A stretch of 64,000 bases of DNA from Hydra vulgaris (taxonomy: Eukaryota; Cnidaria; Hydrozoa; Anthoathecata; Hydridae): the NCBI RefSeq assembly GCF_038396675.1, contig NC_088926.1:7798501-7862500 (forward strand). Direction: 5' to 3'. The position numbers and the translations under genes are program-made. Under the pieces are notes generated by a model, which made no database searches, was not told the DNA's origin, and worked only from the letters and a program-made list of their open reading frames with translations. Positions 21,529-35,425 of this stretch are shown in pieces. How positions within the stretch are numbered: the first letter of the stretch is position 1; every line of letters starts with the position of its first letter.

Positions 21529-21654
21529 TGGTAAACACTATATTACATTTATAGCAAAGATAAAACATCGTAATTATAAATTATTTATAAAACACTGCAA
21601 TGTAGCTATACCAACACTAATTCAAATTAAAATAACAAAATTGTTCTAATAACT

Positions 21655-22786
21655 TAGATATCATGTTTAAAGCTTGACAATTTTAATAGTTGAATTGCTT
21701 CATGTGGAAGTTGAGTTTTATTAGTATTTGATACTGGTTTTCTCAAACTGTTAATATATGGATCAGATGAACATAGTAGTCGTCTTAGTATGTCTTCATT
21801 ATTCTTCACTCTGGACATTTAACGACTAAAATGTTCACAACTTTTTTTTAAATGTTTGTTTGTTGCTTCTTGACTTTCTTCTGAGAACATGCCTATTGGA
21901 AGAGACATTCTTCTTATAACTGAATGACCATGAAAAATAATTTTATGAATACTTGCTGGCATGTAATATCATGGAAATAAATTTACATACGTGCGAGCAA
22001 CTTGTAAACAACACTCTTAGAATTTATAAGCATCAACATCTAGACCACAGGATAATGCACATAGGATCACAAAGAAGTTGTCAAGAATAGTTTTTCGTAA
22101 ACCAATTATGTTAGATACTTTTTCAGATTACCTAAAGAAACGACATTTCAAATTTGTAGGCAACATGTAAAAAGCATTCCATGCTCTTTATCCAGGCATG
22201 TAATGTTGGCATGCCATACTTAAGTTCATTTTGTAAATCGTTACTTTCTTTTTTGGCATGCATCAATGTTATTCATTTTGGATGGAGTTATTCCACACAC
22301 TGGGCAACATTAAGCTGAATTTGATTTTTCAGACAGTGCATTAGCAACCTTTCCATCTATTATGGTTAATTCTTATATATGTTGCACCGATGAACCATTT
22401 GATAAGACTGTTGACTCAAGTTTTTGACTTTCAATGAACTGTTCCTCTGCTTTGATGACTTCATTTTTTTCTTTCACAAATTTAAATCTTATTGGTCCAC
22501 AAAACATTGCTGAAGAAAGACGAGGATTAACCCAGATTACTTTTTTTTCTGTACCAATAAATCCACTAAACTCTAATGTAACAAAGCTGGTAATAAACAG
22601 GCCTCCTTCAATACTAAGATTGCGTACATTTTGATCTGGCGCAAGTTGCTTGTATATTGCCTGACCTGTTGCGTCATCAAAACCCACTTTTGATCTTAAA
22701 GTTAATCTTGATACGCAACTTCGTGAAAGAGCATTACTTTGTAAAGAGATCAATCTTAATGCATTATGATTTAAGAGACTCTGCAT
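21655..22786 (-). pseudogene. Decayed DDE transposase (RAG1/Transib/Chapaev-like end)
   Basis: The first frame (22786-22373) encodes SRLTLRSKVGFDDATGQAIY and WVNPRLSSAMFCGPIRFKF. After a frame change come IDGKVANALSEKSNSACCPV-type (CPVCG) sequence, LKYGMPTLHAWIKSMECFLH, NLFPWYYMPASIHKIIFHG, then LPIGMFSEESQEATNKHLKK and NNEDILRRLLCSSDPYINSL. The SEESQExxNK pattern resembles the region of the last catalytic Glu in RAG1/Transib-type transposases, and the whole order is one I know from an abundant invertebrate family; assignment to Transib, Chapaev or another superfamily is tentative. At least four stops or frameshifts. Confidence 0.55.
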
Positions 22787-23740
22787 ATTAACTGATGCTA
22801 AATAACTGCAATAACAAATATTTTTTTGACAAAATTTCGATTAAATAATTTGGTCAAATACTTTTATTGTTTGTAAAACCACAAAAAAATATATTTTCAA
22901 TAGCAGATGTTTGCGACGGTATAGGTAACTTTAAAATTTATGAACTTGTTTTTTAAAGAATAAAATGCAATAGGTCTTAGCTTACGATTTTACAAAATAA
23001 CAAGATAAAAATTTTTTTTTTCATATTTTGATCTTTAGATAGGTTTTTTGAAAATTTGGGTAATGTAAAAGAGAGATACATGCACAATGGCCCAGGTAGT
23101 GGACAAAACCGTTTTTTTTCAAGTGTGGCAATCAATAAAAAATAATAAATATAGAAACAATAAGAAATATAAGTACCAAATATACTGTACACAGTACAAT
23201 TAAACGCTAGCATAAAATCCATATATCCATAGCAACCAAATAAAAAATACAACTTTCATAAGTATTATTGACTTCATATAAATACGCATAACAAGTATAG
23301 TGAAAATAGCATAAATAAAAACCTTCAACTCCCAAAAATAACTTGTTGCTATACAAAATAAGGTATCCATAGCAACCTAACAATAAAAAAAAAATACCTT
23401 CAAAAAAAGCCCAGACCTCATATTAGTTCTCGTGCCAAATTTGATGAATATAACACTAATAATAAATTAGTTATTAGTTTTGTCTCAAAATTTGCCATTC
23501 TGGCCCACTGTGCAGCGCTGTATTTCAGAATCTATTGTTTCTTAGTAAAAACTAAATTTGCTTGAGAAGAATTTACTTTAATTTATTTTCTTGTTTACTT
23601 CGTTCGTTTTTATGATGCCAAATTAATTTTTGTTAGAATATAAATTCCACAATCGTTTGTGTTTCTAAAAAATTCTATTGTTTTTGTTCAATGTTTGTTT
23701 GAATATCTCATGATGCCTTATAATGATTTTTTAGAAAAAA
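22787..23740. other. No gene seen
   Basis: AT-rich spacer; a hydrophobic 91-codon minus frame at 22977-23252 has no recognisable features. Confidence 0.4.
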
Positions 23741-23744
23741 ACAA

Positions 23745-24060
23745 CCAGCTTCTTTTCAGTTGACACTCCAATCAACCAACTCTGTGAAGCAATAAAATTG
23801 CTTCAGATTTGGTAGATTCACCTGGATTATGAAATATCTGCAAAACGTCAATACGTGTTTTACTTTCTGGAACCAGTTTAATGTCTGACTCTGCATAGTC
23901 AATTAGTTGGTATAATAATGCAGCAACATGCATACAATAGCTCCCTAAATGAGCTTTTCAATTGCATTTGGAATAAAGTACTTCACCAATAGACTGCCAC
24001 AAGTGCGTAAAAGCTTCGCGTTGTTGTTTTCGTTTCACAGACGTTGCAGTATTACACTTT
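23745..24060 (-). pseudogene. SWIM-type zinc-finger protein relic
   Basis: Minus strand gives VKRKQQREAFTHLWQSIGEV, then a Cys followed after a stop by AHLGSYCMHVAALLYQLIDY, then LVPESKTRIDVLQIFHNPGE and STKSEAI. The C...CxH followed by AALLY, with a DVLQxWHxPxxxxxSE-like tail, is the pattern of SWIM zinc fingers in multicopy cnidarian YqaJ-associated proteins. Only the finger and its tail are preserved. Confidence 0.45.
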
Positions 24061-24416
24061 GTAATAAACAAATTTATGGATGCTTTTACAAAATTTTTTA
24101 TTTAAATAAGCGGTAGCCAAGAGTTTGATCATTTTTGGCTATTTTTTACAAGTATCTATATATATATATAGTCCCCTCAACAAGATAATCCTTCATGAAA
24201 TGGTGAGTTATATTTGGCTAAAATAAATGTCTCTTGTTCAGGTTGAAATACTGTTATTTATAGATTACTCTTCATTGAAAGCAACAAGTTAATCATGTTT
24301 AAGTTCGCGAAAAGCTTTAGACGCCGGACAAACTTTAGAAAAGACACGAAAAGGTTTAGACGCCAGACAAGAGCTCGGAGAAAAACTAGCATCTGTTTTG
24401 GTTTCTAAATTAGCAT

Positions 24417-24640
24417 CATACATTAGAACGCAAAAAAAAACTGCGTTTTTGCGTTTGGGTTCCGAAATAAAAACTCACGCGCAAACTCAAACACATTTAT
24501 TGCGTTTACTTACGTAAACGTAAACGCAATATACGCAAATAACTGTTTTACGCACGCATTTAATACGCAATTTACGCATATAAATTGCGTTTACGAACGT
24601 AACTCAAACGCAATTTGCGCGTATAAATGCGTTTACAAAC
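24417..24640 (+). repeat. Left terminal/subterminal inverted repeat of composite hAT
   Basis: Roughly 85-90% similar by eye to the reverse complement of 31076-31312. Many aacgcaa / gcgttta units suggest clustered transposase-binding motifs. Confidence 0.75.
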
Positions 24641-24659
24641 GTAACTGAAACGGAACGTA

Positions 24660-24890
<231 letters not shown>

Positions 24891-25559
24891 CTATTTCCTT
24901 TGCCGTATTATAAAATTTACAATAAGAAAGATCGAACATAAATCGCTTATATATGTATGATATGTACTAAAATTACTTACTTTGACGCAGTCTTCTCCCC
25001 CTTCGTTCATTTATATACTATTATTTTAGATATTTACATATTCAAACAAATAAATGGTTTTAATCAAGTTATAACTTTTTAAAGGATTTTGTTAGTAAAT
25101 TACTAGAAAAGTTAAAATTTTATATATAAAAATTTGAAACAATAGAATATAAAGAATTAAGTAATATTAATCTACCTAGGTCTCACAAATGCACAAGGAA
25201 CTTGACTTTAGGAATATCTTACTCCACTAAAAGTTAAAAAAAAATAGTTGTGTTATTACTATTTGTGTGATTATGATAAAAAAATGTTTGTTTTGTGGGT
25301 AATTTATTCCACAATATTCAAAGTATAATAATGCGAAAATTCAATCAATAAAACTAGTTTATTTGTAATTAGCTAGTTTTGTAGATCTTTTTCCAGCCAT
25401 GAGCAATTAATTCCTTTGAATAATTGTCCCATTGTATGTTTTTTCATTTTATATATAAAAAGGATCGCCTAAAACGAGCAATCAACCACAGAAGTACAAT
25501 GTGATTGATCAGCGCGTACGCAAGAAACTAAAAAATAATTGCAAATAGACTAAAAATGT

Positions 25560-27360
25560 TCTACCTTTGATTATTAACGAAAATCAAACGGCATGTGTCC
25601 CGCGTAGAACCATATAATACAATTTATCCTTCACCAGAGATATTATAAGAATATCCAACAAAAACCAACTTGATGAGTCTATTAGATCCATTGACCAAGT
25701 CAAGGCATTTGATAGAGTTGATAGAAACTATCTATATGACATTTTATCTTTTTTTGGTTTTAATACTGTATTTATAAATTTTATTAAAACGATATATTAC
25801 GACATGAGCGCGCAAATAAAAATAAAATGATTTTTATCAAAAAAAAATTGAAATTCACAGAGGAGTAACGCAGGGTTGTCCTTTTTCGATGATTCTATAT
25901 ATCATACAAGCCAAAATTTTAAAAGCTTAGGTATTTACTTTTCCAATAGAGATTGTTAAATTAACATTAAGCAATGGAACGAAAGCATTGCCATTATTCA
26001 AAAGAAAATTAAACGCTGGCAAATGTTTAACTTATCCTTTAAAGGAAAAATAATAGTAATTAATCAAATACTCTTAAGTAACCAATGGCACTTAGCTTTT
26101 ACGTTGCCAATACCTAACGGTATTATCTTCAAATTTATTGAAAAAATTGTTGAAAATTTTCTCTGGAGCAACAGCTCAATTAAAATAAAACCAAAAACTT
26201 TCTAAACTATCTATTAACCGAGGAGGTTTAAACATTACAGATGTAGGCAAAAAACTTAAATCCATCCAGCTAACTTGGGTGGCAAAAATTTTTAATCACA
26301 CCCTAACAAGCGCATGGAAAGACGCTGCGACGCATATTTTCAATAGTTATAGAAAAACCAATCAAGGAGAAAATATATTTATCACAACCCACTCAAGCAG
26401 CGCAATTGATACGCTCCCTGTGTTCTACCAGCAACTAATTAAAAACTGGAGTCACATTTTAACGGCGAGAGCGACATAAAAAATATGTCCATTGAGGAAA
26501 TCCTCAACTAGCCCATTTTTTATAACAACTTTATTAGAGACAAAAACTACCAGACTCTAAAACCTAAAAAAGAAACTACTTTGAACCAAATATCGAAAAT
26601 ATCTGATCTTGCAAAGGTTTTCGTACCTGGTTTCTTGGATTACCAATTAACCGGTCTTAAACAAACAACATTTAAAAAATTAAAAGCTCCATTCCACGTG
26701 TTTGGAAAACAATAATTAAAAAGGAAGGTCAATCTTATTGACTACAAAAAATCAAACTTCACCCTAAGAAACTTTATACACCCCCTAAAACCGGTTTTGA
26801 TTACCGACAATAATAACAACAAAGCAAACGAAATAAAATATAAAGCCATTCATTTTGCGCTACCCACAAACTCCATCTTAAAACGCAGAGGTCATGCACC
26901 TGATGACCTTTGTCGCCAGTGTATGAAAGACAGAGAAACTCTATCTCACATGATATATAGCTACGAAAAAGTACAACCTTTAATTAAATACACAATATAT
27001 TTGCTAAATAAAATTTATCTTAGTAGTAAACCTTTTAAAAACACTTTTAAATTTTATCTTTTTGGTTTTGTTGAAAACGCGCCAAAATTTTATATTGGTA
27101 ATTTATTGCTTGAAAAGCTTTTATATTATTGTCTATTCTATGCAAATGAGAGCTTATCGTGAGAGAAGTATGAGCGCAAGAATAAGCCTTCTAAGAGCAT
27201 ATATATCTAAAATTAAAAAATACTTCAGATCGAACACGACATTGGTAAAGAAAACAACCAATTAAACTCTTTTTTAAATGAAACTAAAGAAATAAGAGAT
27301 ATAAACGGAAACATAATACCAGAAAACAAATTAAACCAATTTTTGAATTAAATCAAAAAA
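25560..27360 (+). pseudogene. Tx1/L1-type LINE reverse transcriptase relic
   Basis: Plus-strand fragments in shifting frames: CVPRRTIQYNLSFTRDIIRI (with stops), IDQVKAFDRVDRNYLYDILS, then GLSFFDDS-like remains, WQMFNLSFKGKIIVINQILL, LPIPNGIIFKFIEKIVENFL and a C-terminal zinc-knuckle-like CRQCMKDRETLSHMIYSYE. The block between LSFKGK and NFLW and the C-terminal Cys/His end match the L1/Tx1 clade layout rather than the CR1-like LINEs elsewhere in the window. The catalytic region around 25850-25920 is mostly deleted. Nested inside the composite hAT. Confidence 0.7.
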
Positions 27361-28129
27361 CCCTATACTTTTTGAAAGAGCCAAACTTTTTATTTCTTTT
27401 TTCGCCTTTTCTTTATACTTTTTTCTTAATTTTCTAAACTCGCTTATTCTTGATGCGCTCCGTTTTTCTCGACTCGAAAAGCATAGAAAAAACTTTGTAA
27501 ATATTTCTATGTAATTCTTGTCAAGTAGTTCACCAGGCAATTAGCTGGCAGACTACTAAAATATTAACACAATACCATCAGCGCAGACGCACACTTTAAA
27601 AATTGCTTAAAACAAAGGAAAACTTATTTTCCGCTCACAAATTGAACACAATAATACTCAGTCGTATACGGTACTATTATTTTAACCAAAACTATTTTTA
27701 GAAAAAAGTATAACTTAATACCTTTAATTAGTAAGTTCATTTCAATTATTATAAAAATCTGACTACACTCTCTCAATTTAAAAACATAATACACTCATTT
27801 TAGATGAACTAATTATAATGAGAAATTAAATATCATTTTTAACAAATTAAATCGATAATTATTTTTTAAATTTGTCACAAAATGACCAAAAAGCAAATTA
27901 AATCACGTAATAATTTGATTTAAGGAATATTTCTAATGGCATTTCCTTATAGCATAAGGAAGTTCGTATTGGCATTTCCTAATGACATAAGGATATGCAG
28001 CATATACATATAAAAAAAATTAGTTTAGGAAACAAAACCAAGTTTTACTTAATCGTTTTATAAGTATCTAATCTAATATCACTCACCAATTCGCAAGAGT
28101 AAGATCTATCATGAGGATACCATAAAGTC

Positions 28130-30740
28130 TAGTTCAAGAAAAAAAAAAGCGACATGAAGAAGAAATATTGCAATCACAGCAGTTGTAATTACAACCTTAT
28201 TTATATCAATGTTCGTCTGCATCTAAATCTGGAGAAACATTTTCAATGAGAACAAGATCTGTAAATCCTACAAAAACGACGAAATCTACTATGGAGACAT
28301 AGTGCATCGTTTACATCATTATGGGCAAAGTCTTTGAATAATACTTCAGCTTCCAGTATTTCTATTCCTCCTATTCAGTAAGACCCGAGATTAAGGTTTC
28401 AGGGTTATAGTCTTGTGGCAAAATTATCTGAAGACTCGTGTAATTTGATAAACAAAATGCAAAATTTTGGTCAAGAAAAATTTTTCCGAAAAAGAAGTTT
28501 ATTGTACATTTAATTCAACGGGTAATTAAATTACTTTTTCTTACATTTAAAATAATATTAAGAACAATGTAGCGCATGATTTTTACATATTTGAGGAGTA
28601 TACTTCAAATCTTCATTTCATTTTATCTGATACTCGAATAAATAAATCACAAGATGATATCGAGTGCATATTGTTTAATCAAAAGTTTACAGCTTGTAAT
28701 GGTCGAACATCCAACATTAAGAAGCATTTACAAAGAAAACATTGCGACATTTTGGGTAAGTGGTTTGACTCATATTCCACACAAAACAAATCAAATAAAA
28801 AGCGAAACGTGCAAGATGCCAATACTGTGAAAGCTATCAAGTTCTTTATTACATTGAACTGCTCAAGTAATGCATTTAATAATCCCTTTTTGAGGAAAAT
28901 AGTCAAAGTTCCACTTCCTTGTGCAAAATGTTTTAGAGAAAACTTGATAACGGAAACGAAGGCAAAATTATCAAACATAATTAACGATGCCCTGGTTGTC
29001 ACTTTATTTAGTGATATATGGATATCTTCTGAAATGTTGGACTTTATTGCGGTTGGTGCAACATTAACGAACAGTGATTTAAAAAAAGAAATCACCATTA
29101 TTAGTATGGAACAGATAACGGGACGTCACAATGCAGAAAGTATTAAATTAAGAGTTGAAAAGATTATCAATACCTTTACCTTCAATAAATCAAAAATAAA
29201 TGGTGATTTATTTTTTAATTTTATATCTTTAATTGTTGTAAACACAATGAACTTATTATTTCCTTAAGTTATATTTATTTAAAAGCTATTACATGTGATG
29301 AAGGGAGCTCATTCATCAGACTGTTTAAGCAATTATTTAGAAAGTCTCAAGAAGAAAGAGTTGAAGAGACGAAAGGTGGCGATAGTGCATATGAAGATGA
29401 TCCATTGCTGAACCAAGAGGTTTCCCTTTATATTGAAGAAGCAAATAATGAGCAGCTAAAAATAGGTGAAGATGAAGTCTTAAATATTGAAATTCAAATC
29501 TCTCATGAACTTCTTGAAGTGCTTTTAGCTGAATCAAGGAAGCTTACTTTTACAAATGTTATTCAGTTAGCCAAAACAGTTGAGGAAGTAAACATCACTT
29601 ATGACTTTAACGAAGATAATGAATACAAACTTCATAGTGCTGAGCTAATTAAAGATCTTGAAATCGAATTGGGAACATCGAAACTACCGCGGTTTTCCTG
29701 CGCAGCTCAGAAAGCAAACATAGCTGTACGAATCGCTATTAGGAAACAAAAATATATGTGTCGTTTACTTGCAATTCTTTCAAAGTACGTAAGAAGCACA
29801 AATCAATCTATAAATAGCGTTCAATACCATATAAAAGATAAAGCTAAATTACAAACAAGTTGTGATGGAATTCGTTGGTCAGCTGCTTTCCTAATATTAC
29901 GAAGATTTCAAAGTACCTATAAAATATATGCATTCGATACGAAATCGATTGCTGATGTTTTCCCTGCATTGACTATTATAGTTTTAAAATGGAAATGGAA
30001 AAGAATTTACTAACTTGTTAAATTCTTATTTTAAATTAAAGTTTCAGTACGAGCTTAACTTAGGAATTTATCAAGTAGCATCACTGTTCAATACCTCAAA
30101 GCTTAAATTGTGGTTTTTAGACCTAATTGTCAATTTATTGTTAAAGACATTTAGTTATTAGGTTATACTATTTAATTAAGACAAAAAACGTTTTAAAATT
30201 TATTTTAAAAAATAGTTCTTCAAAACCTAATTTATAGATTTAACTACTTTTTATATATTAATTTATTTCCTGAAATTTTTTACCCTACATAATATTTATC
30301 AAAGTTCAGAATCGTAACCAGGATTTGAGCTCACACAAACGAACGAACGATTAAGTTCAAATGATCAGCAAACTGATTCGCTCAACGGATTTATGCTAGA
30401 TGATAACTATTGCCCAGAAGCTCGGCAGTCTAATTTACAACTTTATTTACTTGAAATCGGAAAAGAAAAACTTTACTTTTTTAAGCAAATCCAAGAGCTT
30501 TCTCTTCGACTTGTAATATCTGCGTATCCTTCTTATGATTTTTGGTTCGAAAATTCTAAAATCCCAATGTTATGAAAGCTATTTGTTATCTTACTAAATA
30601 TTCCATAGTCAGCAACTTTTATAGAGAGATATTTTAGTACTTCTGATTTTGTATGTGAAAAGAGACGAGGCAACATAAATGCTAATCTGATTATCAGTCG
30701 CTCATTGTTAAAAGTAAACTTAAAACTTCTTGTTTTATAT
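28130..30740 (+). pseudogene. hAT transposase with BED finger, decayed
   Basis: Frame 28640-29267 begins with a BED-like zinc finger remnant (TSNIKKHLQRKH) and continues LVVTLFSDIWISSEMLDFIA, the first catalytic Asp region of hAT transposases. Frame 29405-30013 has PRFSCAAQKANIAVRIAIRK (Cx2H region) and DGIRWSAAFLILRRF in the place of the RW motif. Near 30570-30720 ATFIERYFSTSDFVCEKRRG and NINANLII are the end dimerisation domain, where the catalytic Glu motif SERxFS is seen as IERYFS. Several stops and gaps; certainly inactive. Confidence 0.7.
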
Positions 30741-31075
30741 GATTTAAAATCTAAGTTTTCTATGTTTAAGTTCTATGTTTAAGTTCTTAATGTTCTAAGT
30801 TTAAATGATTTTACAGACGACAATGACTCAGATAGTGAAATCTAAACTTATAATATAAAGATAATATATTTTTTGAACCTGAAAAGCACAAAAATAAAAT
30901 GAATATATAATGGAATAATTTCAATAACAACAACAATTTTAATAATAACACAACGGTTTAAATAAAAAATTATACTATATCTTTGAATTAAAAAATAAAA
31001 AGTAACTACTTAATAAATTGCGTCTTCTTGAAAAGATATATTTTTAAAAATAAGTAAGCCGCGTTTGTGTCAAAT

Positions 31076-31312
31076 TCGCAAACGCATTTATACGCGTAAG
31101 TTGCGTTTAAGTTATGTTTATAAACGCATTTTATATGCGTAAGTTGCGTATTAAATGCGTGCGTAAACGCGGTTATTTGCGTAAATTGCGTTTACTTTTA
31201 CGTAAGTAAACGCAATAAATTGCGTCAAATGCGGTTGAGTTTGCGTATGAGTTTTTATTTTGGAACCCAAACGAAAAACGCAGTGGTTTTTTTTTTTGCG
31301 TTATAATGTATG
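31076..31312 (-). repeat. Right terminal/subterminal inverted repeat of composite hAT
   Basis: Inverted partner of 24417-24640; its outer end (gcgttataatgtatg) abuts the nested hAT target site. Confidence 0.75.
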
Positions 31313-31317
31313 ATTAG

Positions 31318-33410
31318 TAGAGACCGCCGATTCGTTACTGTTTATCGGATTGTCGGATTGTGAACCAAACTATCTATGCTGAACGGTTCAAATTACTTAC
31401 GGATTGATTTGACCCGAAAGTAATGTAGCGGAAAAAAATTCGTTAAAATTTTTTCAGATTATTTTTTCGGACTGCAATCCGATTGCTCGCGGATCGGATT
31501 GCAATTCGAAAATTTTTTTCGAATTGGAATCCGAACCGATATTATTTTTACGGATTTATACGGATTCAGAAAAAAGAATGCTTTTGAAATAAGATTCATT
31601 TTTATTTATTTACAATATTCAAATATACAATGAAACGAAATGATTTTCATGTTAAGAAATAAAAAAAAGTCAAAATCACACTGAAAATGAATCATTTTTA
31701 ATTATTTGCATTTTAAAAAATACTATTTATGTGATATTTAGGATTGAAATAAAAGAAAGTTTTTTTAGTTTTTATTAATTGTATATTAAACAATTGTCAA
31801 AGTTTATCTGCTCTTTATAACCTCTTTGTAGAATAATCAACTATGAACCCCTTTCTATCTCTTTTCTACTTAAAATTATTTTTCTAATTTTCGTAGTATA
31901 TTTCGTATACTTTTTACTAAATAAATTTTCAATAAAAAGTATTTAGTTTTTATAGCAGAGTCTTATAATAATATTATTATCATTATATTAGGCTGTACAA
32001 AATATTAGTTAGTAATAATCCCTAATTTAAATTAAATAAAAATTATATGAATTCAATATAAGAAAAGTTTGTTTTATAAAATTACAAAAACTTGGTTCAT
32101 TTAAAAAAAAATCAACTTGCTTGTTTTTGCGTAAGTTTTTGCGTTAGTTCAGCGCAAACTCATGCGCAACCCTAACTTTACGGTTAATTTAACTTTACGG
32201 TTACTTTACGGCAACCCTAACTTAACGGAAATGCTGCAAAACATTGGTGAATACCAAATTGTAACATGAACTTACGATTTCCGTAACCTTTGTTGAGCTG
32301 CGCAAAATTTACGGAAGTTTTGTGAATACGCACCCTGAATACGGATTACTCTTCGGATTAAAAATTCGAAAACACGGATCAAAATCCATTTTCGGTTTAC
32401 GGACTTTTTATTAAAATATGTCTCAATTTTTCAGAAATATTGAGGGAGTATTATTAAAAATATTAAGCAAATATTATTTCCTTAATATTTGCCTTAATAA
32501 AACGTGATGCATGCAAACAGTTTCCGAAAAGAACTAATTATTAAGTTTTTGATGCATGCAAACTGTTTCCGAAAAAAAACTAATTATTTAAAAGTTATTT
32601 GAAAATGTTCCTTAATATTTGTCTTAACAATAAATGATATTTTAGAGGCATGCATAATGTTTTCAACAAAAGAACTATTTGCCTTAATTGTTGAAATGAA
32701 CGTAAAAATTTTTCAAACTAGTTTTTATCTCTATTTCTATTTTTATTTCTATTTCTATTTAAGTAGAAGAAATATAACAATATAAATTTTATCGGACCAA
32801 TCCACTAATTGAAGCAATCCGCAAAGCGAAATAATTCGCCATAGAATTTGATCCACACAAAAAAAAAAAAAAACCCGCAAAAACTGAGTTTGAAAAATTC
32901 TTTACTTTTAAATCAAAATAGTATAATAATGGCTTACCGTAATAAATGTAAGTAAAGTAGACTTGTTGATCTTTTAAACGAATTGTTGTAGGTTAAAATT
33001 TCCGAATAGGAGTGATTGAAAATAAAAAAGAAATCCACTATTTATAGGACGCGCACAATAAAAATGTATCTTATTTGGACCACACCATTTGATGGTGACG
33101 CGAACGGAACGCGATTCATATAATTCGCTGAGCGAATTAAAGCTAAATTGATTCGTAAAAGTTTTTGGATTAATAATCCGAACATCAAAAAAAATCCGCA
33201 AAATAAAAATCCTCTAGCAGTTCGAAAAAATTTTTTGATTTAATAATCCAAACAGCAAAAAGAATCCGAAAAAAAAAAAATTCGCAAATAGTTCGTAAAT
33301 TATTTTTCGGATTATGGTTTGTAAATTATTTAACGATCGGACTGTTTTAATCCGCAAAATAAGTCGGTCTGACTTTTTGCGGAATTTACGAACCGAATCG
33401 GCGGTGCCTA
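31318..33410. mobile_element. Nested non-autonomous hAT element, 2.09 kb
   Basis: Flanked by perfect 8-bp direct repeats atgattag (31310-31317 and 33411-33418). The ends are TAGAGACCGCCGATTCG and, inverted, TAGGCACCGCCGATTCGG. Subterminal DNA (31320-31570 and 33160-33400) is crowded with cggatt/aatccg motifs. No transposase is visible; the interior contains pieces of other repeats (32510-32690 is related to the MITE at 17046). The insertion removed nothing from the host element. Confidence 0.8.
32545..32690 (+). repeat. Copy of the internal module of the 17046 MITE
   Basis: aaaatgttccttaatatttg, aacaataaat and gaggcatgcataatgttttc occur in the same order as at 17200-17285. The MITE inverted ends are not found here. 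Confidence 0.65.
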
Positions 33411-33421
33411 ATGATTAGCAT

Positions 33422-35417
33422 TAAAAGAAATCATCACTCTAGTATTATTTACTTTAAGAAATTTTTTTTTGGATTGTTTAGATTTAAGTTAATACAACAA
33501 CTACAATGCATTGTACATTTAACGATTTGTAGGAAAGGTCTATTGCTTCATTTTTGACATATGTAGAGTTAACTTATAGTTTAACTTTAATAGGTATGCC
33601 AATTATACGATAGTCTTTGTTTGGTACACGTTTTAAAACAAGTTTCAAGGGATTAGTTAAAACACAGTGGGAAAAATAACCACAAAAATGAAAAAGCTCT
33701 GAGAAAGATTTAGTCAGTGAAGGGTTAATCCCTTCTTAGAGAAAGACTGCTTGACACCGACGAACCACTATATGTGCTTAGTTAAACTGATTCATTTTCA
33801 CTTCGTAAGAAAATGTAATGTAAACAAAACGATCAAACCTTTACAATCTCTACAAAAAGTATACACATAAAAAGTATACACATATAGTTTTTACATGAAA
33901 CTGTTCGCTTAAATTGGACAAGAAATCCTCAGAAGTTGTGGTCAGCAAACGCAAAAGATTAAACTAACAGAACTTGCTAAATTTTCCTTATTACTTGCCG
34001 GCGGCAGTACACTTAGTGAATGGCTATTTTTGAAAGTATGTATAATTTATGAGGAATTCGCAATCATTTGCATTCATCAAATGATGAAAGTAATTTTATT
34101 ATAACCTACCACCTTAGATTTTAAGTATCAAATATGCTAATTTTTTTTTTAATTAAAGGTTTAAAAAAACAGCTTTATGTTATCTGTTTTTATGTATTTT
34201 TTTCGTTACAATCTGGTCTTCGGTATTTAGCCGAATAGTTTGCAATATTAGGCCGAATACTAAAAGGTAAAAAAAGACCCGAATAGAATAAAAATTAAAT
34301 CAGATAAACTTAAAAATAATTGCGCAGTCTATAAAAGCTATTTGAAAAAGAAGTTTGGAAAATAATGAAAAAATTATTTGTATTACAAGTTTACAAGTAA
34401 ACAAATCCCAAGCAAAACCACTCTGCCGAACAACAAAAATTAAAAATAAATTGAGTTTTAAGTACATTCTAGTTAAAATTAGGCCAGATGAGATAAATAA
34501 AAACAAAATTGACTTTTTTGATTTTATTATTGTCTCTATTGTTCAAAAGGCAATGGTTTTATATCGTACCAATTAAAACTAACCTTTTTTATTTAAGAAC
34601 ATTTGTTTTACAAAAATAGAAAAATTGTTTTTAAGATTGAAACAAAGTGCTAAGGGCCCTGAATGAGGAAAAAGAGAAGTTTGAGAAGGGCCAATCCCAT
34701 TTAAGAATACTTTTTCACTTTTACTTGTTTTTTTCTCCCTATTTTTAGTTTAGAAGTTTAGATTTGCAAAGTTTTTATATTTCATTAGCCAGTACAGCAA
34801 CCCCAGTACAGCAACACCCCGAATCAACCCCCAGAATCTAATAAAAAATATAAATCTCTTGTATCTTTTTTTCAATTTATTTAAATAAGTTGAACAAAAT
34901 TTAAAACAATAATAAAAATAAAATATATTTATAATACAAATATCGGACATATATTAATTAAACTTAACTAACTTTTCTTTCGTTAATGATGATTACAGAA
35001 GAGAGGAGTCTTCCACCATATTTTTTGTTAACAACTTGTCTTTTGAACCTGTTTCATTGTGGTTTGAATGTGGAATGAATTGGTTCTACGAACTGTTTAG
35101 CAAAGTTAGATAAGCCACAATTGTGGTATTCAACAAAAGGTTGCACATGGCACAATAGTATATGTACTTTCTAACTTATTGAAAGTTTTTCCCCAAGAAT
35201 ATTTGCAATTTCTTAAGCAGATAAAAATTTTATGATTTAGTATGACCGTTGATCTCCAAGTTAAAGCGTTCTACCAAAACAATATTTTTTACTACTTTAA
35301 AAACTTTTAAACATTAAACAATTGGAACAAGATGAAGAAATTTAGATAAAAGGACTCTTTTTAATTCATCAATACACTAGAGTATCTGAATTGAATTGAT
35401 CCCGTCCTAACCTCTAC
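33422..35417. other. No gene seen
   Basis: AT-rich spacer between two hAT insertions; short frames only. Confidence 0.5.
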
Positions 35418-35425
35418 CTTGATAC

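Noticed and set aside
22434..22634. 66-codon plus-strand ORF
   Set aside because: Shadow frame of the minus-strand transposase relic, which has the recognisable protein blocks.
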